Part shown: piece by piece, positions 40,066 through 50,023 of the stretch
How the letters are laid out: each line of letters opens with the position of its first letter
Position numbering within the stretch: the first letter of the stretch is position 1
NCBI RefSeq assembly: GCF_018326285.1
Contig: NZ_AP023362.1
Span: 372,001-436,000 of the forward strand
Length of the DNA stretch: 64,000 nt
Origin: Mycolicibacterium sp. TY81
Lineage (GTDB): Bacteria > Actinomycetota > Actinomycetes > Mycobacteriales > Mycobacteriaceae
Direction of reading: 5' to 3'
Translations under genes and position numbers: made by a program
Notes under the pieces: model-generated
The model's input: only the letters and a program-made list of their open reading frames with translations
The model's database searches: none
What the model was told of the DNA's origin: nothing

Positions 40066-41177
40066 CCACCGGAGCTTCCGGGCCTGCCATCGGTATCGGC
40101 TGGCGGCCCGAGATCGACCTCACCATCGAGCGACTGCCCGGTGTCGAGTTCATGGAGGTGATCGCCGAAGGTATCCGGCCCGGCGCCCTGCCGGCTTCGC
40201 TGGAGGCGGTCCGTAGTCGCGGAATTCCCGTTGTGCCACATGGAATTTCGCTCTCGTTGGGCGGTGCTGAGCGGCCCGACCCCGCCCGGCTCGAGCACCT
40301 CGGCGCGTGTGCGGCGGCCCTGGGTGCCCCGTTGGTGAGCGAGCACATCGCCTTCGTGCGCGCCGGAAACCGCGAGGCCGGGCATCTCCTGCCGGTGCCG
40401 CGTAGCCGTGCCGCGCTCGACGTCGTCGTGGCCAATGTCCGGATCGCTCAGGACGCGTTGGCCGTCCCGCTGGCGCTCGAACACGTGGCGTCCGTCGTGT
40501 CCTGGCCCGACGACGAGTTCACCGAAGCGCAGTTCCTGTGCGAGATCATCGAGCGCACGGGCGCGCTCCTGCTGCTGGACGTGGCCAACCTGTACACGTC
40601 CGCCGTCAACTTCGGTGCTGATCCGATCGCTGCGCTCGACACGTTGCCGTTGGATCGGATCGCCTATGTGCACGTCGCCGGGGGAGCCTTGCGCGACGGC
40701 ATCTGGCACGACACCCACACCGCCGACGTCGCCGAGCCGATCCTGAATCTGCTCGCCGAGCTCGCGAGCCGAACCGTGCTGCCCGCCGTCATGCTGGAAC
40801 GCGACGGCGCCTACCCGGCGCCCAGCGTGCTGGCTCGGGAGTTGGCCGCCATCAGGTCGGCTGTCGGACGAGTCGGCGATGACGTGGTGCGGCCCTGGGC
40901 CGCGGGACCACAGCGGCGACCCGGTCGAGTGGGGGCCGAGCCGTCGGACCTCACCCGGAGGGCGCTGGCCGATGCCGAGGACACGCTGCTGCAGGCACTG
41001 CTGGGGCTGTCCGGCCCGCCGGCGGGATTCGATGCCGACCGTGTTGCGGTGGCCGGCGCTGCATTGGCCCACAAGCGAGCCCATACTCAGCCGAAAATGA
41101 GCTTGGGTGCGAAATTCCGGCGGAAGTTCGCACCCAAGCTCAGGTTCGACGCTACGGGGCGAACGCCTCGTCGATGA
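40062..41177 (+). CDS. DUF692/MNIO-type iron-dependent oxidative enzyme
   Basis: 371 residues. The first 260 form a TIM-barrel-like DUF692 domain: [71 protein letters not shown] and [10 protein letters not shown] supply the His, Glu and Asp residues that bind two or three irons in characterised members (MbnB, TglH and relatives), which modify Cys of ribosomal peptides. A C-terminal helical part (about 270-345) follows. Its ATG overlaps the stop of the Gly/Cys-tailed protein, a probable substrate. The last 26 residues are encoded across a hairpin, and the end overlaps kgd by 26 bases. Confidence 0.85.
   Translation: MTTGASGPAIGIGWRPEIDLTIERLPGVEFMEVIAEGIRPGALPASLEAVRSRGIPVVPHGISLSLGGAERPDPARLEHLGACAAALGAPLVSEHIAFVRAGNREAGHLLPVPRSRAALDVVVANVRIAQDALAVPLALEHVASVVSWPDDEFTEAQFLCEIIERTGALLLLDVANLYTSAVNFGADPIAALDTLPLDRIAYVHVAGGALRDGIWHDTHTADVAEPILNLLAELASRTVLPAVMLERDGAYPAPSVLARELAAIRSAVGRVGDDVVRPWAAGPQRRPGRVGAEPSDLTRRALADAEDTLLQALLGLSGPPAGFDADRVAVAGAALAHKRAHTQPKMSLGAKFRRKFAPKLRFDATGRTPRR
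41099..41141. repeat. Perfect 15-base inverted repeat at the end of the MNIO gene
   Basis: GAGCTTGGGTGCGAA (41099-41113) pairs exactly with TTCGCACCCAAGCTC (41127-41141) around a 13-base loop that is itself nearly self-complementary. It lies between the bodies of two convergent genes and could end transcription from both sides although it has no T-run. It is read as the last codons of the MNIO frame. Confidence 0.8.
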
Positions 41178-44100
41178 TCGCCTGCTGCTCGATGGCGTGC
41201 ACCTTCGAGCTGCCCGACGACGGCGCGCTCATGGCCCGGCGGGAGATGCGCTTGATGCCGGTCAGCTTCTCGGGCAGCAATTCGGGCAGGCTCAGGCCGA
41301 AGGTCGGCCAGGCGCCCTGGTTGGCCGGCTCTTCCTGCACCCAGAAGTACTGCTGCACGTTCGGGTACTGGTCCAGCGTGGCGTTGAGCCGGCGCTTGGG
41401 CAGCGGGTACAGCTGCTCGATGCGCACGATCGCGATGTCATCGCGCTTGTCCTTGGCCTTGCGCGCCACCAGCTCGTAGTACAGCTTGCCGCTGGTGAGC
41501 AGCACCCGGGTGACCTTCGACCGGTCGCCGACGCCGTCTTCGTACGTCGGCTCCTCGAGCACCGAGCGGAACTTGATCTCGGTGAAGTCCTTGATGTCGC
41601 TGACCGCGGCCTTGTTGCGCAGCATGGACTTCGGGGTGAAGACGATCAGCGGGCGGTGGATGCCGTCGAGACCGTGCCGGCGCAGCAGGTGGAAGTAGTT
41701 GGCCGGGGTCGACGGCATGGCGACCGTCATCGAACCCTCGGCGCACACCTGCAGGAACCGCTCGATGCGGCCCGACGTGTGGTCCGGGCCCTGGCCCTCG
41801 TGGCCGTGCGGCAGCAGCAGCACGACGTCGGACAACTGGCCCCACTTGGCCTCGCCGGAGCTGATGAACTCGTCGATGATCGACTGCGCGCCGTTGACGA
41901 AGTCACCGAACTGGGCTTCCCACAACACCATGGCGTCGGGGTTGCCCACCGAGTAGCCGTACTCGAAGCCCACCGCGGCGAACTCCGACAGCGCCGAGTT
42001 GTAGATCAGCAGCTTGCCGCCGGTCGGGGTGCCGTCGGTGTTGGTGGCCAGCAGTTGCAGCGGGGTGAACTCCTCGCCGGTGACGCGGTCGATGAGCACC
42101 GCGTGCCGCTGCGTGAAGGTGCCGCGCTGCGTGTCCTGTCCGGAGAACCGGATCAGCCGGCCCTCGGCGACCATCGAGCCCAGGGCGAGCAGCTCGGCGA
42201 ACGCCCAGTCGATCTTGCCCTCGTAGGCCATCTCGCGGCGCTTCTCCAGCACCGGCTTGACGCGCGGGTGGACGTTGAAGCCCTCCGGCACCGCCAGGTG
42301 CGCGTCGCCGATGCGGGCCAGCAGCGACTTGTCGACCGCCGTCAGCAGGCGCTGCGGGATGGTCTGGTCGGTTTCCACCGACTCGCTGGGGGCGAGCTCG
42401 TGCTTCTCGAGCTCGCGGACCTCGTTGAAGACCCGCTCCAGCTGGCCCTGGTAGTCGCGCAGGGCGTCTTCGGCCTCTTTCATGGAGATGTCACCACGGC
42501 CGATGAGGGCTTCGGTGTAGGTCTTGCGGACGCCACGCTTGGTGTCGATGACGTCGTACATGTACGGCTGGGTCATCGACGGGTCGTCGCCCTCGTTGTG
42601 ACCGCGGCGGCGGTAGCACAGCATGTCGATGACGACGTCCTTCTTGAACGCCTCACGGAAGTCGACGGCGAGACGGGCCACCCAGGCGCAGGCCTCGGGG
42701 TCGTCGCCGTTGACGTGGAAGATCGGCGCGCCGATCATCTTCGCCACGTCGGTGCAGTATTCGCTGGAGCGCGAATCCGTTGGCGCCGTGGTGAATCCGA
42801 TTTGGTTGTTCACGATGATGTGGACGGTGCCGCCGGTGCGGTAGCCCTTGAGCAGCGCCAGGTTGAGGGTCTCGGCGACCACGCCCTGGCCGGCGAACGC
42901 GGCGTCGCCGTGCAGCATCATCGGCATGATCGAGAAGCGGCCATGGGCGTCGCTGTCGTCGTGCTCGTCGCCGACGAGCAGGTCCTGCTTGGCGCGGACC
43001 AGACCCTCCAGGACCGGGTCGACGGCCTCGAGGTGGCTGGGGTTGGCGACCAGCGACACGTCGATCTCGTTGTCGCCGAACATCTGCAGGTAGTGGCCGG
43101 TGGCGCCGAGGTGGTACTTGACGTCGCCGGAGCCGTGCGCCAGCGCCGGGTTCAGGTTGCCCTCGAACTCGCTGAAGATCTTCGAGTACGGCTTGCCGAC
43201 GATGTTGGCCAGCACGTTGAGACGGCCGCGGTGCGGCATGCCGATGACCACTTCGTCGAGGTTGTGTTCGGCCGCCTGGTCGATGGCGGCGTCCATCATC
43301 GGGATGACGGCCTCCGCGCCTTCCAGCGAGAAGCGTTTCTGCCCAACGTATTTGGTGTGCAGGAAGGTCTCGAAGGCCTCGGCGGCGTTGAGCTTGGACA
43401 GGATGTACTTCTGCTCGCCGACCGTGGGCTTGTCGTGCTTGACCTCGACGCGCTCCTGCAGCCACTTCTGCTGCTCGGGTTCGAGGATGTGGGTGTACTC
43501 GACACCGACGTGGCGGCAGTAGGCGTCGCGCAGCACCGACAGCACATCGCGCAGCTTCATGAACTGCTTGCCGGCGAAGCCGTCGACCTTGAACTCGCGG
43601 TCCAGGTCCCACAGCGTCAGGCCGTGGGTGTTGACGTCGAGGTCGGGGTGGCTGCGGAAGCGGGTCTTGTCCAGCCGCAGCGGGTCGATGTCGGCCATCA
43701 GATGGCCGCGGTTGCGGTAGGCCGCGATCAGCTCGATGATGCGGGCGTTCTTGTGGGCGATCGAGTCCGGGTTGTCGATCCGCCAGCGCACCGGCTCGTA
43801 GGGGATGCCCAGCTCGCGGAAGATCTCGTCGTAGAAGTCGTCGTCGAGCAGCAGGTGGTGCACGGTGCGCAGGAAGTCACCGGACTCGGCGCCCTGGATG
43901 ATGCGGTGGTCGTAGGTCGACGTCAGGGTGATGAGCTTGCCGACGCCGAGCTCGGCGATGCGCTCTTCGCTCGCGCCCTGGAACTCGGCCGGGTACTCCA
44001 TGGCGCCGGCGCCGATGATGGCGCCCTGGCCGCGCATCAGGCGCGGCACCGAGTGCACGGTGCCGATGGTGCCCGGGTTGGTCAGCGAGATGGTGACGCC

Positions 44101-44874
44101 GCTGAAGTCCTCGGCGGTCAGCTTGCCGTCGCGGGCGCGCCGGACGATGTCTTCGTACGCGGCGATGAACTGGCCGAATTGCATTGTCTCGCAACGCTTG
44201 ATGGCCGCGACGACGAGCTGGCGCGAACCGTCCTTGTTCTGCAGGTCGATGGCCAGACCGAGGTTGGTGTGCGCCGGTGTGACGGCCGTCGGCTTGCCGT
44301 CGACCTCGGCGAAGTACCGGTTCATGTTCGGGAACTGCTTGACGGCCTGGACGATCGCGTAGCCCAGCAGGTGGGTGAAGCTGATCTTGCCGCCGCGGGT
44401 GCGCTTGAGGTGGTTGTTGATGACGACGCGGTTGTCGATCATCAGCTTCGCGGGGATGGCGCGCACGCTCGTGGCGGTCGGCACGTCCAGCGACGCGTTC
44501 ATGTTCTTGACGACGGCGGCCGCGGCGCCGCGCAGTGTCTGCGTCTCGGAGTCCTCTGCGGGCGCGGGTCCGGCGGCGGCCTTGGCGGGGGCAGCCTTGG
44601 CAGGGGCGGCCTTGGCAGGCGCGGCGGCCGGGGCAGCCGGAGCGGCAGGGGCCGCGGCGGGAGCCGGCGCGGCCGCCGGAGCCGCGGGTGCGGCGGCGGG
44701 CGCGGGGGTTGCCACGGTTACGGAATCCGTTGTGTCCGTGATGGGTTCGGGGTTGTAGTCACGAAGGAAGTCGTGCCAACTCGGGTCCACCGAGGACGGG
44801 TCCTCACGGAATTTGCGATACATCTCTTCGACCAGCCACTCGTTCTGACCGAATGGTGAAGGTGATGTGCTCAC
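41152..44874 (-). CDS. kgd: Multifunctional 2-oxoglutarate decarboxylase/dehydrogenase E1-E2 (KGD)
   Basis: 1240 residues, Rv1248c equivalent. Order of parts: N-terminal [17 protein letters not shown] segment, an Ala/Pro-rich linker (about 45-90), an E2-like succinyltransferase domain (about 95-340) with the active His in [15 protein letters not shown], then the thiamine-diphosphate E1 domain (about 350-1240) with [42 protein letters not shown] and [15 protein letters not shown]. It decarboxylates 2-oxoglutarate in the TCA cycle, works with Lpd and DlaT, and in mycobacteria is inhibited by GarA. GTG start. Confidence 0.97.
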   Translation of the reverse strand: MSTSPSPFGQNEWLVEEMYRKFREDPSSVDPSWHDFLRDYNPEPITDTTDSVTVATPAPAAAPAAPAAAPAPAAAPAAPAAPAAAPAKAAPAKAAPAKAAAGPAPAEDSETQTLRGAAAAVVKNMNASLDVPTATSVRAIPAKLMIDNRVVINNHLKRTRGGKISFTHLLGYAIVQAVKQFPNMNRYFAEVDGKPTAVTPAHTNLGLAIDLQNKDGSRQLVVAAIKRCETMQFGQFIAAYEDIVRRARDGKLTAEDFSGVTISLTNPGTIGTVHSVPRLMRGQGAIIGAGAMEYPAEFQGASEERIAELGVGKLITLTSTYDHRIIQGAESGDFLRTVHHLLLDDDFYDEIFRELGIPYEPVRWRIDNPDSIAHKNARIIELIAAYRNRGHLMADIDPLRLDKTRFRSHPDLDVNTHGLTLWDLDREFKVDGFAGKQFMKLRDVLSVLRDAYCRHVGVEYTHILEPEQQKWLQERVEVKHDKPTVGEQKYILSKLNAAEAFETFLHTKYVGQKRFSLEGAEAVIPMMDAAIDQAAEHNLDEVVIGMPHRGRLNVLANIVGKPYSKIFSEFEGNLNPALAHGSGDVKYHLGATGHYLQMFGDNEIDVSLVANPSHLEAVDPVLEGLVRAKQDLLVGDEHDDSDAHGRFSIMPMMLHGDAAFAGQGVVAETLNLALLKGYRTGGTVHIIVNNQIGFTTAPTDSRSSEYCTDVAKMIGAPIFHVNGDDPEACAWVARLAVDFREAFKKDVVIDMLCYRRRGHNEGDDPSMTQPYMYDVIDTKRGVRKTYTEALIGRGDISMKEAEDALRDYQGQLERVFNEVRELEKHELAPSESVETDQTIPQRLLTAVDKSLLARIGDAHLAVPEGFNVHPRVKPVLEKRREMAYEGKIDWAFAELLALGSMVAEGRLIRFSGQDTQRGTFTQRHAVLIDRVTGEEFTPLQLLATNTDGTPTGGKLLIYNSALSEFAAVGFEYGYSVGNPDAMVLWEAQFGDFVNGAQSIIDEFISSGEAKWGQLSDVVLLLPHGHEGQGPDHTSGRIERFLQVCAEGSMTVAMPSTPANYFHLLRRHGLDGIHRPLIVFTPKSMLRNKAAVSDIKDFTEIKFRSVLEEPTYEDGVGDRSKVTRVLLTSGKLYYELVARKAKDKRDDIAIVRIEQLYPLPKRRLNATLDQYPNVQQYFWVQEEPANQGAWPTFGLSLPELLPEKLTGIKRISRRAMSAPSSGSSKVHAIEQQAIIDEAFAP

Positions 44875-45030
44875 GGCCGCTATTCGCCTCGTTTCCTTCT
44901 GTCCGACGAGCGCCGGACCTCAGCCCGGCGTACCCGCCCTCTGTTGTGTTGGCGGTCGCCCGCCCCCGTGCCGCCTAAGGCTAACCCGTCGGCCGATTCC
45001 GCGGACGGCGGAAGCCCACCTATTGGTGGA

Positions 45031-45801
45031 TCAATCTGCGGAGGGTTTGCTATCCCGCGCCTCCGGCAGCACGAGCAGCGTCTGGCGCCACCGCGCGGGG
45101 GCGGGCCCGAACGCCGCGCGGGCGTTCTCGATGATCTTCTTGCTCATCAACCGGTTGCCGACGCCGCCGATCACCGCGCCGACGCCCACCGGCAGCAGCT
45201 TGCCGAAGGCGATGGCGCCGCGCTTGAGTGTGTACTTCTTCACGAAGAACTTCAGCAGCCGCGAATTCAATTGCGAGACAGCCGGTAGCGGTACGGTCGC
45301 CGCGCCGTCGGCCAGCCACGCGCCGCTGGTGCGGCCGGTGCCGAGCAAGTCTCCGATGGCGTGCTTGCCTTCATCGCCGACGAGAACGGCGAGCACCAGC
45401 GCGCGACGACGCTCCCGCTCGGTGACCGGGATGCCGTGCACTTCGGCCACCGCGAGGGCGAACACCGCGGTCGCTTCGAGGAACACCACGGTCTCACCGG
45501 CGACCGCCGACATCGCGACGAGCGTGCCAATGCCGGGGAAGGCCGCGGCCGATCCGACGGCGGCACCGCTGGCCATGGTCGCGGCCATGTAGTGCTTCTC
45601 GAGCTTGGTGATGATCTCGGCCGGGGTGGCACCGGGGTTGTGCTCCCGTAGCCGGTTCACGTAGGCGGCCACAGCCGGCGCCTGCACCCGGGCCCCGCCC
45701 TCGAGGATGTGCGAGAGCGCCTTGGCGGCAGCGCCAGGGTTCTCGGTGTGGGCGTCATGCTTCACAGGCAACTGCCCCTTCATGCTGGAGCGAGCACTCA
45801 T
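45031..45801 (-). CDS. Conserved membrane-associated protein (Rv1249c-like)
   Basis: 256 residues. Two Gly/Ala-rich hydrophobic stretches (about 75-120: MASGAAVGSAAAFPGIGTLVA then AGETVVFLEATAVFALAVAE) and a third near 200-220 (LPVGVGAVIGGVGNRLMSKKI). The layout resembles EcsC-like proteins, but I cannot assign the family with confidence. It keeps its M. tuberculosis place between kgd and an MFS gene. Function unknown. Divergent from the next MFS gene across 160 bases. Confidence 0.75.
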   Translation of the reverse strand: MSARSSMKGQLPVKHDAHTENPGAAAKALSHILEGGARVQAPAVAAYVNRLREHNPGATPAEIITKLEKHYMAATMASGAAVGSAAAFPGIGTLVAMSAVAGETVVFLEATAVFALAVAEVHGIPVTERERRRALVLAVLVGDEGKHAIGDLLGTGRTSGAWLADGAATVPLPAVSQLNSRLLKFFVKKYTLKRGAIAFGKLLPVGVGAVIGGVGNRLMSKKIIENARAAFGPAPARWRQTLLVLPEARDSKPSAD

Positions 45802-45961
45802 CGGCCGGCCTCTCCATCTCCGTACACAGGAATTCAGGCTAACGCGTGGTCAACGATCGGCGTGCCATCTGAGTGCCCGGCACCAGCTGAGCCGGCGATC
45901 ACATCTGAATGCTGCCGATTTGCCGGGAAGAAAAAACCGGTATGCATTGCTAACCATATTC

Positions 45962-47248
45962 ATGGCAGCATCGCCCCTTGTGGATCTGACAGCGGTAGGC
46001 GACGCGACCGATAGTGGCGTGCCCGCCGAGGCCCCGGAAGTACGTCCGGCGCCGAGCCGTACCCGGATGATCGTGGTGCTGGGCCTGTTGGTCGCACTCG
46101 GCCCGCTGACCATCGACATGTACCTGCCGGCGCTGCCCCGCATCGCCTCTGAGCTGGGGTTGTCGTCGTCGGTCGCGCAGCTGACGCTGACCGGGACGCT
46201 GGGCGGCCTGGCCCTCGGCCAGCTGATCGTCGGTCCGCTGTCGGACGCGCTGGGCCGTCGGCGCCCGCTGGTCGCCGGCATCCTGCTGCACATGGCGGCC
46301 TCGCTGCTGTGCCTGTTCGCGCCGAACATCGAGGTGCTGGGCATCGCCCGCGCGTTGCAGGGTGTGGGTGCCGCCGCGGCATCTGTAGTGGCCGTCGCTG
46401 TCGTGAGTGACCTGTTCGAAGAGTCGGTCGCGGCCGTCGTGATGTCGCGGTTGATCCTGGTCCTGGGCGTGGCGCCGGTGCTGGCGCCGTCGCTGGGCGC
46501 GGCCGTGCTGCTGCGCGGTTCGTGGCACTGGGTGTTCGCCGCGCTCGCCGTGCTGGGCGGCGCGATCCTGGCGGTCGCGGTGCTGGCCCTGCCCGAGACC
46601 CTCGCCGTCGCCGACCGGCGCCCGCTGCAACTGCGCGCCATCCTGCGGACTTACGTCGAGGTGCTGAGCGATATCCGTTTCGTGGTGCTGGTCCTCGTCG
46701 GTGCCCTGGGCATGTCGGGCCTGTTCGCGTACATCGCCGGTGCTGCCTTCGTGCTCCAGGGCCGCTACGGCCTGGATCAGCAGACGTTCGCCTTGGTATT
46801 CGCGGCCGGTGCCATCGCGCTGATCGGTTCCACGCAGTTCAACGTCGTGCTGCTGCGCCGGTTCGAGCCGCAGAAGATCGCTGTGGTCGCCCTGATCGCC
46901 GCGTCGGTGTTCGGCCTGGTGTTCGTCGCGCTGGCCGTCCTGCATGTGGGCGGGCTGGCCGGTTTCCTGATTCCGGTGTGGGCGATGCTGGCCGCGATGG
47001 GGCTCGTGATTCCGAACACACCTGCTGTCGCGCTGGCTCGTCACCCGGATGCTGCCGGCACCGCGGCGGCCGCGCTGGGTGCTGCCCAGTTCGGGCTCGG
47101 CGCCGCAGTGGCGCCACTTGTCGGCGCACTGGGCAACGGTGAGTTGGCGCTCGCGGGCGTGATGACGACGGGCGTCGTGGTCGCGCTGTTCGCGCTGCTG
47201 GCCGTCGGCGACAAGGGCGAATCGGGACACGAACGCCACCGCCATTAG
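45962..47248 (+). CDS. MFS drug-resistance transporter, Bcr/CflA type
   Basis: 428 residues, 12 membrane helices. The N-terminal half has GPLTIDMYLPALPRIASELG and the motif GQLIVGPLSDALGRRRPL typical of Bcr/CflA-type proton-driven exporters of small drugs. Substrate unknown. The ATG at 45962 (MAASPLVDL) gives a cytosolic N-terminus of about 35 residues; longer upstream starts have no support. It lies just before a second, larger exporter gene on the same strand but 140 bases apart, so it is probably separate. Confidence 0.88.
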   Translation: MAASPLVDLTAVGDATDSGVPAEAPEVRPAPSRTRMIVVLGLLVALGPLTIDMYLPALPRIASELGLSSSVAQLTLTGTLGGLALGQLIVGPLSDALGRRRPLVAGILLHMAASLLCLFAPNIEVLGIARALQGVGAAAASVVAVAVVSDLFEESVAAVVMSRLILVLGVAPVLAPSLGAAVLLRGSWHWVFAALAVLGGAILAVAVLALPETLAVADRRPLQLRAILRTYVEVLSDIRFVVLVLVGALGMSGLFAYIAGAAFVLQGRYGLDQQTFALVFAAGAIALIGSTQFNVVLLRRFEPQKIAVVALIAASVFGLVFVALAVLHVGGLAGFLIPVWAMLAAMGLVIPNTPAVALARHPDAAGTAAAALGAAQFGLGAAVAPLVGALGNGELALAGVMTTGVVVALFALLAVGDKGESGHERHRH

Positions 47249-47388
47249 GTCTGTGGTCGCGGCGCCGAACTGCTGACTTGTTCGGATCCGCGACTGTCCG
47301 TAGCGTCGAAGTCGAGACCGGCACATCGGCCGGCCACCAGACTTGATACCCACTGCATGCATACGTTGATTTCCGCCGGAGTTCGTCG

Positions 47389-49197
47389 GTGAGTGCTGCG
47401 CAAGTGAGTCGGCCGTGGCATGCCCTCTGGGCCATGATGTTCGGCTTCTTCATGATCCTGGTCGACTCCACGATCGTTGCCGTCGCCAACGTCGTCATCA
47501 TGCAGAAGCTCGGCACTGACTACGACGGTGTCATCTGGGTGACCAGCGCCTATCTGCTGGCGTATGCGGTACCGCTGCTCGTCGCGGGCCGGCTCGGTGA
47601 CCGCTTCGGGCCGCGCAACCTGTACCTGACGGGCCTGGCGGTGTTCACGCTGGCGTCGTTGTGGTGCGGTTTGTCCGGCAGTATCGGGATGCTGATCGCA
47701 GCACGCGTCGTGCAGGGTTTGGGCGCGGCGCTGTTGACGCCGCAGACCCTGTCCACGATCACGCGAATCTTCCCGCCCGAACGCCGGGGCGCGGCCATGA
47801 GCGTGTGGGGCGCCACGGCCGGGGTGGCGACGCTGGTCGGCCCGCTGGCCGGTGGCGTCCTGGTCGACCACCTCGGCTGGCAGTGGATCTTCTTCGTCAA
47901 CGTGCCGATCGGCATCGTCGGCCTGGCGCTGGCCTGGGTGCTGGTCCCGCAGTTGCCGACCGAGCGCCACCGCTTCGACATCCTCGGCGTGGTGCTGTCG
48001 GGCGTCGGCATGTTCGGCATCGTGTTCGGCCTGCAGGAAGGGCAGACCCACGACTGGGCCTGGTGGATCTGGCTGGTGATCCTCGCCGGCCTGGGCTTCA
48101 TGGCCGCCTTCGTGTACTGGCAGTCGGTCAACCCGGACGAGCCGCTGATCCCGCTCACGGTGTTCCACGACAACGACTTCTGCCTGTCCAACGTCGCCGT
48201 GGCCACCATCGGCTTCTGCGTCACCGCCATGATCCTGCCGGTGATGTTCCATGCCCAGGCCGTCCTCGGCTTGAGCGCGACGGAGTCGGCTCTGCTCACC
48301 GCGCCCATGGCGGTGGTGTCCGGGATGCTCGCGCCGCTCGTGGGCAAGCTCATCGACCGCTACCCGCCGCAGCCGATCGTCGGATCGGGCTTTTCGGCGC
48401 TGGCGATCGGGCTGACGTGGCTGTCGTTCGGGCTGACCCCCGATACCCCGCTGTGGCAGCTGGTGCTGCCGTTCATCGCCATGGGCATCGGCATGGCGTT
48501 CATCTGGTCGCCCTTGGCGGCCACCGCCACCCGCAACCTGCCGCCGCGGCTGGCCGGCGCCGGATCCGGCGTCTACAACGCGACGCGGCAGGTCGGTTCG
48601 GTACTCGGCAGCGCCGGCATGGCTGCCTACATGACGTCCCGGATCAGCGCCGAGATGCCGGCCGGCGGACGGCCCGTCGCCGGCGAAGGCACACCGGTGA
48701 CCCTGCCGCCGTTCCTGCACGAACCGTTCGCCACCGCGATGTCGCAGTCGCTGCTGCTGCCGGCGTTCGTCGCGTTGTTCGGTGTCGTCGCCGCGCTGTT
48801 CCTGCGGGGTCAGGCGACGGCGGCGCCGCTGGTGCGGCCCCGGACCTCCGTGCCGGAACCGCCCGAGCCCAACTACTTTCCCGACGACGACGACTACGTC
48901 GAATACACCGTCGATCGCACCGAGTTCGACGCCGTGGACGATTCCGACCCGTGGGACTGGTACGACGCGCCCGCCGAACCCGACGAGGACTACGAGGACG
49001 ACTACGCGCCCTACGAGTCCGAGGACGCCGACGAGCCGCGCACCTCACCTATCCCGATGCGCGTCGACCACTGGCACAGCCCGCGTCGGCCGGAGGTCAT
49101 GAAGGCCGATGCGCCTTCGGCACCGCGCCGGGGGCGGCATTACCGCGAAGACGACGAGGCCGACGACCCAGGCGTCTACGGTTTGCATTCGATGTGA
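47389..49197 (+). CDS. MFS exporter, DHA2/EmrB type (Rv1250-like)
   Basis: 602 residues with 14 predicted helices up to about residue 480. Seen: [17 protein letters not shown] in helix 1, [17 protein letters not shown] after helix 2, and [21 protein letters not shown] in helix 5 (motif C of exporters). The last 115 residues are a very acidic, Pro- and Tyr-containing cytosolic tail (runs of Asp/Glu such as [13 protein letters not shown]), unusual for the family but also present, in shorter form, in M. tuberculosis Rv1250. GTG start. Substrate unknown. Confidence 0.9.
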   Translation: MSAAQVSRPWHALWAMMFGFFMILVDSTIVAVANVVIMQKLGTDYDGVIWVTSAYLLAYAVPLLVAGRLGDRFGPRNLYLTGLAVFTLASLWCGLSGSIGMLIAARVVQGLGAALLTPQTLSTITRIFPPERRGAAMSVWGATAGVATLVGPLAGGVLVDHLGWQWIFFVNVPIGIVGLALAWVLVPQLPTERHRFDILGVVLSGVGMFGIVFGLQEGQTHDWAWWIWLVILAGLGFMAAFVYWQSVNPDEPLIPLTVFHDNDFCLSNVAVATIGFCVTAMILPVMFHAQAVLGLSATESALLTAPMAVVSGMLAPLVGKLIDRYPPQPIVGSGFSALAIGLTWLSFGLTPDTPLWQLVLPFIAMGIGMAFIWSPLAATATRNLPPRLAGAGSGVYNATRQVGSVLGSAGMAAYMTSRISAEMPAGGRPVAGEGTPVTLPPFLHEPFATAMSQSLLLPAFVALFGVVAALFLRGQATAAPLVRPRTSVPEPPEPNYFPDDDDYVEYTVDRTEFDAVDDSDPWDWYDAPAEPDEDYEDDYAPYESEDADEPRTSPIPMRVDHWHSPRRPEVMKADAPSAPRRGRHYREDDEADDPGVYGLHSM

Positions 49198-49212
49198 GTC
49201 AAGATCGGTTCG

Positions 49213-49351
49213 CGAGCGTGCAGTCAGATCGCCGAAATCGCTGAATCGGTGATCTCTTCGCACGCTCGTGCCGCAGGATCGCCACCAATCCATGCGAGTG
49301 TGCAATCAGCGCGCGTGGAACGGCAGATCTGTGATCTGTCCGCACACTCGC
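49213..49351. repeat. Two long hairpin-like inverted repeats downstream of the MFS gene
   Basis: CGAGCGTGC (49213-49221) pairs with GCACGCTCG (49260-49268), with an inner AGATCGCCG / CGGTGATCT pairing. GCGAGTGTGC (49294-49303) pairs with GCACACTCGC (49342-49351). The two units share the core GCGAG[C/T]GTGC with each other and with the repeat at 9294. They fill the 184-base gap between two convergent genes; no gene is visible in it. Confidence 0.7.
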
Positions 49352-49381
49352 GGATGCCTCAGCGGCGGTCTCTGCGCGTGC

Positions 49382-49993
49382 TCAGTAGACGCGGCTACCC
49401 TGCGCCGACAGCACGAAGCCGTGGGTCTTCCTGTCCTGGCCCCAGGCCTCGCCGGGATTCTGGATTTCACAGGTGAGGGCGCCGTCGCCCGCCGTCGCGC
49501 ACACTTCGTCGTTCTCGTCGACCGAGCCCTTTGCACCGGGGACGACGATCTTCTGGCCGGGTGCCAGCTCCCGGTAACTGGCCGGGTCGACGGGCACGCC
49601 ACCGTTTTGCGTTTCCTTCTGCTTCACATCGGCCTGGCCGAAACTCGCCACGCTGCCGGCCGCGACTTCCACCTGGGTCACGTCCGCGGGTACGCCCGGC
49701 AGCGTCCCCCAGCACGTGATGCTGGAGTAGTACTGCCACGAGTTCGGTCCGTCGTACAGCTCGCAGTGCACGCCGCCGGCGGTCTTGAACCGGTACGACG
49801 ACCAGCCGTAGTGCTTGGGCCCGGCGTAGTCGCAGAGGTGCACCGCGGCGTAGCCGTCGAACCCGGTGATGACCGCGGGCGCGCGGCTCGGATCGGTGGT
49901 GCCGCAGGCCGGGGCGGCGTGGCCGTCGGGTGCTGAGGTGATCGCGAGCAAGGGCAGCCCGAGAGCAACAACCACGGCGAATCGGCGCACCAT
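49382..49993 (-). CDS. Secreted hypothetical protein
   Basis: 203 residues. Signal peptide (hydrophobic 5-20, probable cleavage after GHAA near residue 27). The mature part contains five or more Cys in pairs (PACGTT, HLCDYAG, VHCELYDG, ITCWGTL, CATAGD, LTCEIQN), consistent with disulfides in an exported protein, and two similar halves are suggested by CELYDG.../...CEIQNP. I do not recognise a family. Starts 17 bases from the end of the FAD oxidase gene region on the same strand. Confidence 0.7.
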   Translation of the reverse strand: MVRRFAVVVALGLPLLAITSAPDGHAAPACGTTDPSRAPAVITGFDGYAAVHLCDYAGPKHYGWSSYRFKTAGGVHCELYDGPNSWQYYSSITCWGTLPGVPADVTQVEVAAGSVASFGQADVKQKETQNGGVPVDPASYRELAPGQKIVVPGAKGSVDENDEVCATAGDGALTCEIQNPGEAWGQDRKTHGFVLSAQGSRVY

Positions 49994-50023
49994 ATTGACG
50001 CTACCGGAGCCTCTGGGACCGGA

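Noticed and set aside
41107..44859. A 1250-codon open frame on the + strand opposite kgd
   Set aside because: It mirrors kgd exactly; high GC at third codon positions keeps the opposite strand open. The translation is Arg/Val/Asp/His-rich without any domain, while the - strand product is a textbook KGD.
49213..49351. Hairpins considered as a small RNA gene or tRNA-like structure
   Set aside because: No tRNA arms, no promoter or T-run that I can see; better explained as dispersed inverted repeats.
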